64,000 nt of DNA from Microbulbifer sp. TB1203 (GTDB lineage Bacteria > Pseudomonadota > Gammaproteobacteria > Pseudomonadales > Cellvibrionaceae): assembly GCF_030997045.1 (NCBI RefSeq), contig NZ_CP116899.1, positions 4,488,001 through 4,552,000 of the forward strand. The letters are read 5' to 3'. Below the pieces are notes generated by a model. That model had not been told where the DNA came from. It saw nothing but the letters and a program-made list of their open reading frames with translations, and did not search any database. Position numbers and translations under genes: made by a program. Every line of letters begins with the position of its first letter. Position 1 is the first letter of the stretch. Shown here piece after piece: positions 24,448-33,700 of this stretch.

Positions 24448-24471
24448 GAATTTGGGTATTTTGAGCTCAGC

Positions 24472-24518
24472 CTCAGTCCTATTTGCATGTTTATACCAAT
24501 ATTACCGGTAGGACTGAG
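24472..24518. repeat. inverted repeat CTCAGTCCTA / TAGGACTGAG
   Basis: CTCAGTCCTA (24472-24481) and TAGGACTGAG (24509-24518) are perfect reverse complements around a 27-base AT-rich centre, next to the transposase relic. The rest of the 23982-24735 gap (24536-24735) shows no gene I can support; it must hold the promoter of the giant gene, but no convincing -35/-10 pair stands out. Confidence 0.55.
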
Positions 24519-24735
24519 TCCGACAGGCTGCTAGATGATACTTTTATATGCTGTATGAATTGTGGGCAGCGTCCAACTGCAATTGCGGGTAAAATCACAA
24601 AATTCTTCTCTGTTACGTGCCCCTCAGTGATGGCGGCCGACGATGTGACTTGGGAGAGACTTTCAGAGCTTGCCGTCACAGTGGGCTGGTGAGGCGATCT
24701 GTTCCAATAAATTAAGTTTGTCGCGGAAAGACAAA

Positions 24736-27700
24736 ATGAGAAAAAGAAGACTCGGAAATCTGACGATCCTGTTATCCGCTATCTTTTCCCTCTTCCTTCT
24801 CTGGCTGGGGCTTGCACCTGATTTCATGCAAGGTGGCGCGCGGAAAACCGTTACCGCCCCCCAGCTTGGCAAGGACCAAGCAGTCGGCGATCAACCGGGC
24901 GACGAGCGGTCCCGGAACGGCCAGCATAGCGCGCCGCCCTATGTTCCGGACCAGTTGCTAGTGAAGTTCAAGTCCGGTGTTCCGGCGAGTGAGAATCAAT
25001 CGGTTATCAGCGCGCTCGGCGCCAGGGTTTTGAGAAAGTTCGAAACCCCGGCAGGCCTCTATCTGTTGCAACTCCCCAATGGGATCACGGTTAAGCAGGC
25101 AGAATCGTACTTTGACGGGAGTGATATTGCTGCCGGAGTTGAGCCCAATTACCTGTACCAGCCAGCGCGGATCCCGAATGACCCTTACTTTGAACGGCAG
25201 TGGGCGTTGCAGAATATTGGCCAGGATGGCGCAATATTCGACATTGATATCAATGCCCCCGAGGCCTGGGAGCTGAATACGGGAAGTGAAGATGTCGTCA
25301 TTGGTGTCATCGATACCGGCGTCGATTACAGCCATGTGGACCTGAAAGACAACATCTGGTTCAACCCGGCGGAAATTGCCGGCAATGGTATCGACGACGA
25401 TAACAATGGCTGGGTCGATGATATTCACGGAATCGACACCTATACCGGGGATTCAGACCCGATTGATGAAGAGGGGCACGGCACACATGTCGCTGGGATA
25501 CTGGCGGCAAAGGGCAACAACGGCGAGGGTGTGAGCGGTATTCTCTGGGACGCGAAGATGGCTGTCTGCCGTTTTCTTGGGCCGGACGGGGGCAGCACAG
25601 CGGGTGCGATCAGTTGCCTGAATTATTTTGCTGAGCTGAAGCGAAACGGGGTCAACCTCATCGCAACCAATAACAGCTGGGGAGGATTGGGTTATTCCAC
25701 TTTCCTCTATGATGCCATTCATGCGCATTTACAGGAAGGGATCCTGCTGGTGGCGGCTGCTGGAAACGGTGATTGCGGGTATGACCACTACCCTGCCGAT
25801 TACGATTGGGACAACATCATCTCTGTCGGTGCTACGGAGGGCACTACTGGTGATGACTTCCTGTGTGTGGGGGATGTTCACGCACCCGGCCTGAATATTT
25901 TCAGCACACTGCCCGGTAATCATTATGGCTACGCGACCGGCACGTCCATGGCGACGCCGGTTGTCACCGGCATGCTCGGATTGTACAAGGCTAACCAATC
26001 GGAGCTCGATAGCCGGGAGCTGAAGCAGCTGCTGTTCGATACCGCGCTCACCACCCAGGCATCCACCTACCCTATGGCAAGGCTCAGTCTGCCCTCCAAT
26101 GATGCGGATGGCGATGGCATGCCGAATGATTGGGAAAAGCGGCATGGTCTGGACAGCGCCAATGCAACAGATGCGGGGGCGGACCCGGACGGCGACGGGC
26201 TGACCAATCTGGAGGAGTTTCAGTGGGAAACCGATCCCCGGCGCGCGGACAGCGATGGCGACAGCCTATCGGATGGTGGGGAAGTCAACGCACACGGAAC
26301 CGATCCCCTACTCGCTGATACGGATGGTGACACGCTCAGCGATGGCGACGAGCTACTCACCCACGGGACGGATCCGAATAACGTGGATACCGATAGCGAT
26401 GGCCTGGAGGATAACAGCGAGATCCAGTTGCACGGAACCGATCCGCTGGCTGCCGACAGCGATGGCGACTCCATGCCGGACGGCTGGGAAGCTGCGTACG
26501 GTCTCGATCCCCTCGATGCCTCTGATGCGGCGGTCGATAGCGATGGAGACGGGATTGAGAACAGAGATGAAGCCCTGCACGGATCGGCTCCGGACAGTTC
26601 GGATACGGACGGTGACGGACTTTCCGATGCGGAGGAGATCCAGCTCCGGGGTACCGATCCGGCGTCGAGGGATTCAGATGGGGACCGGATTCCCGATAAC
26701 TGGGAAGTTGCACATAACCTAGACCCGATGACTGCCGAGGATGCGCGGCAGGACCAGGACGGGGACGGCCGCGATGCGCTGCGCGAGTACTTCTCTTCCA
26801 GCGATCCTCTGGATGCCGCGTCGGTGCCCGCTTCCCTGTACTGGCCAATGCCGCGGGGGAACAGGGAGCAAAACGGGTTCATTCCAATGAGAGTGGATCT
26901 GGCGGCTGCGCAGTTGCGCTGGAAGGCGCACCACCTGGATCTTGATGAGACCAGCGAACTCGCGGTTTCCGGGAAAAGGGTACTTGTCAAGCAGAACGAC
27001 TCTCGCGGCCTTTTCGCATTTTCTCCCTTTAATGGACAGCTGTTGTGGGAAGCAGAGCTGAAAACGGGACTGGGATCCGAATGGCGGCCAAGTGACCTGT
27101 CAGCTCCCGTTATTGATAACGATCGCGTGATCGTGGAGCAGGCGCGCAATAATCCGTTCAATGTAAGAAGCAAGCCGCCGACTGACTATACCGACCAGCT
27201 GATTGTTCTCAACCTGGAAAATGGCGAGCAACTTTTCAGGCAGCAGCTGACCAGGCGCACACCCGGCCCGTATAACATCGGTGTCCTTAGCATCAACATG
27301 ATTCCCGGAGAGGTTTTACCTTCACCCACAGCGGCGGACGGCGATATCTTTGTCAAAGATGGTGACACCCTCGCCAGGGTAGACGGAGAGGCCGGGGAAA
27401 CGTTATGGCAGGCTCAGGTCGGTGATGAATCCGGGCTCTGGTCACCGGTGTTGACTGAAAATCTGGTGTTGGGTTTCAGGAAAGGCGCGCTGGTCGGTTT
27501 CAATCTGGAGGATGGCACCCGGGAGCTGGAATGGTTCGGGGCTGACTGCCGCTACGCCGGTAACGGCTCTGTTGCGGCCTATCAGTCTACGGCGGTGGTG
27601 TATTTCGGTGGCTGCCTGTTTGCATATGATCTGGAGCACCAACGGCCCGCCTGGAATATTGAATCCAGTGCGGTGATCGAAGTGGCGATTGATGACCGTT

Positions 27701-30700
27701 CGGTATACGCCCTGACTGAAAGTGAGTTGCGCATCTATCGGCTGGAGGATGGCAGTGTCCGTCGGGTAATTGACGATTTCCCGGGCGGTCGCCCGGAATC
27801 ATTACTGGTCACCCTGGACTATGCCTTTATTTCCGGTCCTTCCGGTACCTTTGCGGTGAAACTGGATACCGGGGCGATCGAGTGGCGTTACGGGAAGGGT
27901 GGAAGCATAGCGCTCACGGATGACGGCGCCTTGATCATAAATGGCGGTCGAGGATTCCTGTACTCGGTCAATCTCGAAAAGGATCACGATCTCGACGGTC
28001 TGCCGGGTTGGTGGGAGCGGCAATATGGGTTGGATCCCTTGAATGCGGACGCGATATCCAATGGGGATTCGGACGGGCTGTCCAACTCGGACGAATACGC
28101 GCTGGGTACCGATCCCACCCAGGCAGATAGCGACGGAGACGGTATTGCTGATGGGGTAGAGCGGGACACAGTCCTCTCTGACCCGGCGAATCCGGACTCG
28201 GATGGCGACGGGCTCTCCGATGGCAGCGAGCGGACCTCCTACGGAACCGACGTACTGGCTGAGGACAGTGACGGAGACGGTGTGGGCGATGGCAATGAGG
28301 TCCTGGTATTCAGCACGGACCCGTTGGACGCGAACAGCAGACCGCAGCCTTTGTCCAGCAGCCGGGAATCTTTCGAGGGCGGAGTCCCCGACCTTTGGGT
28401 AACGCCGGACTATCCGGATGCCAGGTGGCGCTATGATCACCAGGTCGCGACAGAAGGGGGCGGTAGTCTGACAGCCGACTCGCTGGAAACCGGTGAGGCG
28501 GCAGATATGAGCTGGAGCCAGCTTTTCCTGTCCGGAACCCTGTCATTCGATGCGAGGGTCGACGGTGAAGGTTGTTGCGATATCCTCCGCGTGTATCTCG
28601 ATGACGAACTGGTCCACAGTGTCGCCAGTGGCGACTGGCGACGGGTGTCTATCGATATCCCCGCCGGTTACCACACAGTGAGGTGGTCCTATCTGCGTAA
28701 CAGTAGCGACGGCTACGAAAACAGTGCTGCATGGATCGACAACCTGTTGTTTCAGTCTTCAGCGCCGATGGCGATGAATCCGCTAAATATGCTGGCATTC
28801 CACAAGTCGAAGTTGTATGAATTTGACCGCTCGGGAAATCGGATAGGTGTGCCAATTGATTTGCCGAAAGTGGAAGAGGCCAACGATATTCTTATGCTTT
28901 CGGGGCGTCGCCTGTTGATCGCAGATGGCGAAACCTTTCATTTTTACAATTTCCTGTCGGGCCATGTCCACTCGATCGAAAACCCGGCCGGGAATATGGG
29001 GTCGTGTGCGAGCCTGTCCAGTTCCGGCCGATTAGCGGCAATCGGCAGCTCGATCTACTTTCCATTTTCCCAGTGTACTGCGGGCTACGGTATTGCGCAG
29101 ATCAGTGAATCGGGCCGCTACATGGGAGCGTTTCTCCACGAAAGCCGTTATCTCGACCTTGCCGCCGGACCGGACGGCAGCCTGTATGCGTTGGCGGTCG
29201 GCGACTCCTGGTATGCATCGGGAGACAGGATTGACGTGATCGACCCCGCTACCCGGGAGGTCACAAAGACTATCCAGACCGATATGGAGTTAACCCGGAT
29301 ACATGTACTCGAGCAGGGTGAGATTCTCGCCACTGCTTATGGGAGCCGGTATCTCCACCGACTGAGTGGTGAAGGGCAGGTGATTTCCCGATCGGATGAG
29401 CGTCTTGCTTCTGGTAATGATTTTTCTGCAAATTCGGCCGGAGATCTTTTTGTATCGGGGTCTCGCCTGGGGGTAATGGACGATAATTTGTATGTCGATC
29501 TATTCCCGGTCGAGCAGATTGGCCAGACCCTCCCTCCATACCATCCTATAGTTGTTTCCCGGATCCGGGTGGATGGCAATGACCGGGATGCGGACGGTAT
29601 GCCGGACTGGTGGGAAGTCACCTATGGCCTGGACCTGGGACTTTCGGAGGATGCTGCCGGCGATTTGGATGGCGATGGCCTGTCCAACCTGGAAGAATAT
29701 TCTCACAGCGCCAACCCCCTGGAAGCGGATACCGATTTCGATGGGCTGGATGATTCCGAAGAAGTCACTGTTTACGGGAGTAGTCCGGGATCTGCCGACA
29801 GCGATAATGACGGCCTGGACGACGGAGAAGAGGTGCGAACCTACGGTACCAACCCGGCAAGTCGAGACTCCGATGCGGATGGTGCTGAAGACGGCAAAGA
29901 AGTGGTCGCGCACAACACGGATCCACTCGTGGAAGATTCGGACGGTGACGGCATTGCTGACGGCTGGGAGCTTAGCCATGAGCTGGATCCGCTGAGTAAC
30001 GCGGACTCAAGCCTGGATCAGGATAACGATGGATTGAATAGCCTGGAGGAGTACCAGGCGGGGACCGACCCGGCGGCACCGGATTCCGATTTCGACGGGC
30101 TTGGTGATGCTGAGGAAGTCAGGGAGTTTGGCAGTTCCGCACGGGTCAGGGATTCGGATGGCGACCTCCTGTCGGATCGTTGGGAGGTGCAGAACAGCTT
30201 GGAACCGATGGACCCGGCCGACGCTGCCGGCGACGCCGATGGGGACGGCCACTCCAATTCAAAAGAATACTTCGCCGGAACAGATCCGCAGGATGCCGCG
30301 AATTTTCCTCGTCCTCGGGGATGGACGACAATTGGCGGCGACAGTCGCCATCGCGGGCATGTACCTGTAACCCTGAACCCTGAAAACTTTATTGAACGCT
30401 GGAATCTGGAGCGGGTTTCCGAAAATACCTTGAAGGTGCCAAACCCGGTCAAGGTCAGTGGCGGGGAGGTGTTTGTTTCCGAACGCAATGTCTTCTCGGA
30501 TAAGGTTAACCTGTCGGTGCAGGCGTACGATGCAGTAGATGGCGGCCGGCGCTGGAGACGGGAATTCGGCGAAGTGGACCCCGCTCAAGAGATAGCGCTG
30601 GGGCAGGGCACAGTCAATTTCTTTGCGGAGTCAGGTGACAACATCTCTCATTACTATGCGATCGATGGAATTTCCGGTGAAGTGGAATGGAAAGAACCGG

Positions 30701-33700
30701 AAACTGTCTCGTATGTCGCCCGCACGGCTCCGTTGACCCCTTATGAGGGCCGATTTTATTCATCGAGTCTCAACCGCAATAGTTTGACAAGCATTGACGC
30801 CAGCTCTGGTGAACAGCTTTGGTCACAGCCGATGGACCTATTTCCCTCCTCGTTTATGGCCCCGGCGGTTGATGGACAATATGTCTATGGTTACTACTCG
30901 CAACGCGGCTACGGTGTTCAGGTATTGGACCGGGATACTGGTGAGATTGTCAGGGATATCCCCTATCCAATATTGAGGGAGGGTATTCTCGGACAGTGGC
31001 TGTCGCCGGTGCTCGGGGCACAGGACAATCTCATCGCCGCTTTCGACCGCAGCTTTTTTGAGGACGACCGGCTGTCGAGTTTCGATATCGCCCGGGGAAC
31101 GCTTAACTGGGAGCTGGTCGGCAGCTTTGATTTTCGGCCAGCCTATGCCAATGGGGTAATTTATGCGGTGGAATCCAGGGGACTTGTCGCCATCGATGAA
31201 ATTGATGGAAATATCCTCTGGCGATGGCAGAGTGCGGAAGCCCCACTGGTTGACTCCCCGCTGGTTACCGACTCGCATGCCTTTGTCTCGGCGCAGACCG
31301 AAGTATTCGCCATTGACCTGGCCACGGCAGAACCCGTGTGGCGCTATGGCCGGGGGGGACACCTGAGTATGGGCGAGGACGGCGCGCTGTATATCGCCGG
31401 ATTCGATGGTGGCGTCACCGCGATCGACCTTCAGGTAGCGGATGCCGATGGCGATGGTATCCCGGGCTGGTGGGAGCGTCTGCACGGATTGGACGCGGAA
31501 AGTTCAGGCGATCGCTTACTGGACCCCGATGGCGATGGTGTGTCCAACTACCAGGAGTTTACCGCCCGGACCCTGCCGCGCGATAGCGATACGGACGATG
31601 ACGGGCTGACGGACGGGGAGGAAATCCTCAATCTCGCTACAGACCCGAGACTGAAGGATACCGATGCTGATGGGCTGTCCGATGCGGACGAGATTTTAAC
31701 CTACGCCTCCGATCCCCTGCTGCAGGATAGTGACGTCGATGGCTTGGCGGATGGTGAGGAAGTAGCCTCATATCAAACCTCTCCGGTGTCGGCGGATACT
31801 GACAGTGATGGTATGTCCGACGATTACGAGCTGGAATCCGCTCTGGATCCGCTGGCTGCCGGTGATGCGGCGGATGATCCGGACGGCGACAGTCTCAGTA
31901 ACCTCCGCGAATACCAGCTCGGTACGGACATCCGTATGCCGGACTCGGACAGCGATGGCCTGGAAGACGGCAAGGAAGTCAGCTCGTTGGGTACGGATCC
32001 GTTGTCGGCTGACACCGACGGCGACCGTATACCGGATCCGGCGGAACTGGCCGCGGCGATCGATCCGCTGGACAACAGTGACGGCATGGCCGATCGCGAT
32101 GGCGATGGTTATCTGAACATCGAAGAGTACTTTGCCAGCTCCGATATCACCGATACAGGGAGTACGCCGCAAGTTCCCAGCTGGCGTATTGAGCGTGGTA
32201 GCGAGCGGTTTGACAGCTATGTGCCGCTGAGCCTGGACCCCAACAATTTCGAGCTGCGCTGGAAAAAGGATCTGGACGGTGCGCAGGAAACAGCCTTCTC
32301 GAATATCGTGACCTGGGGAGAGCATGCCGCTCTAGTCGGGTTTGGATGGCCTTCATCATCGGAGGGGAGCCTTCTGCCGGAGAAGCGTGTCTTCGTCCTC
32401 GATGCCAGATCCGGGACCGAGATTTGGGGGAGGCGATTCAATTCCTACCGCAACATGAGTGGCCCGGCCATTGACAGCGGGGTCATTTACCTGGCAGCGG
32501 GGGACACTGGTAGAATCCTGGGTCTCGATCTGCAGACAGGTTCCACCAAATTGAGCCGACAATTTACTCCGGTCTGGAACCGTTGGTATATGCGGCCCCC
32601 CGTGCCTTTTGCGGGTTCGCTATATCTTCCAAAACCTAATGGGGGGGGAGTTATTGGCCTCGACATCGAACTCGGAGAGGAGAGCTTCCAGTACGTTAGT
32701 GAGGCGCGACAGCAGCTGACGCCGGTGGATGATAAGCATGTTTATCATTTTTCCGGGGGATTGTCTGTTCCTCTCAAACTAACTGTACTGGATCGGGAAA
32801 GTGCCGACGTCATTTTCTCAATCGATACGAACCTGTCTTTCAATTCCTCGAACTTTACGCCACTGCTTACCCGGTCCGGGAAGCTGATTATGATGTACGG
32901 CGGACAGGTGGTGGCCTTTGATCTTGATGCCAGGGCAGTTGCCTGGCACAAAAAATTGCCTCCAGCACCAGATTGGTATCTGGCAGAGAAATACGGGGAC
33001 TATATCGCCCACGCCAACGGGGTGCTCTATCTCGTTCATGACGGCGATCTTCTTGCGCTGGACGATAGCACTGGGGAGGAGATCTGGCATTGGGATACGG
33101 GCGATTTCGATATTACTCATAACTTGGTGGTGACCAACGATCATATCTTTGTGGCAACGGACCACAAGACCATGGCGGTATCTCTCGAGTCTCAGGATAG
33201 TTCGTGGAGCTACCCGGTGGGCGGCACTCTGTCTATGGATAATAACGGTCTGCTCTATATTGTTGCGTCCGATGGAAGCGTCCATGCCGTAGATATTGAA
33301 GGTGATAAGGACTCGGATGGGATACCGGATTGGTGGGAACGGAAACATCACCTCAACCCCCGCGCGGAAGGGGATGCAAACCGCGACGCCGATGCAGATG
33401 GCTTGACCAACCTTGAGGAGTATCAGTGGCAGGTGTCTCCAACGAATGCCGACTCGGATGGAGATGGCCTCAATGATGGCGCCGAGGTTCAGGTTGCAGG
33501 CAGCAATCCGGCCCTCAATGACAGTGATGGTGACGGCCTTATGGATGGCGATGAGGTCAACCTGTACGGGTCAGATCCGGCGAATGAGGATTCAGATGGT
33601 GACGGTTTGCAGGATCACGATGAAGTTGTGCGGTATGGGACTGACCCGGCCTCAGCTGACACGGATACTGACGGGTTGCCCGATGGTCTTGAAATCGAGA

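Noticed and set aside
24483..24692. Small open frames between the transposase relic and the giant gene
   Set aside because: No ribosome-binding site, no similarity and unstable choice of strand; probably chance frames in AT-richer DNA.
24712..24720. AATTAAGTT before the giant gene as a fourth TTAAG box
   Set aside because: Only one half-site is present; the partner at the required distance is missing.
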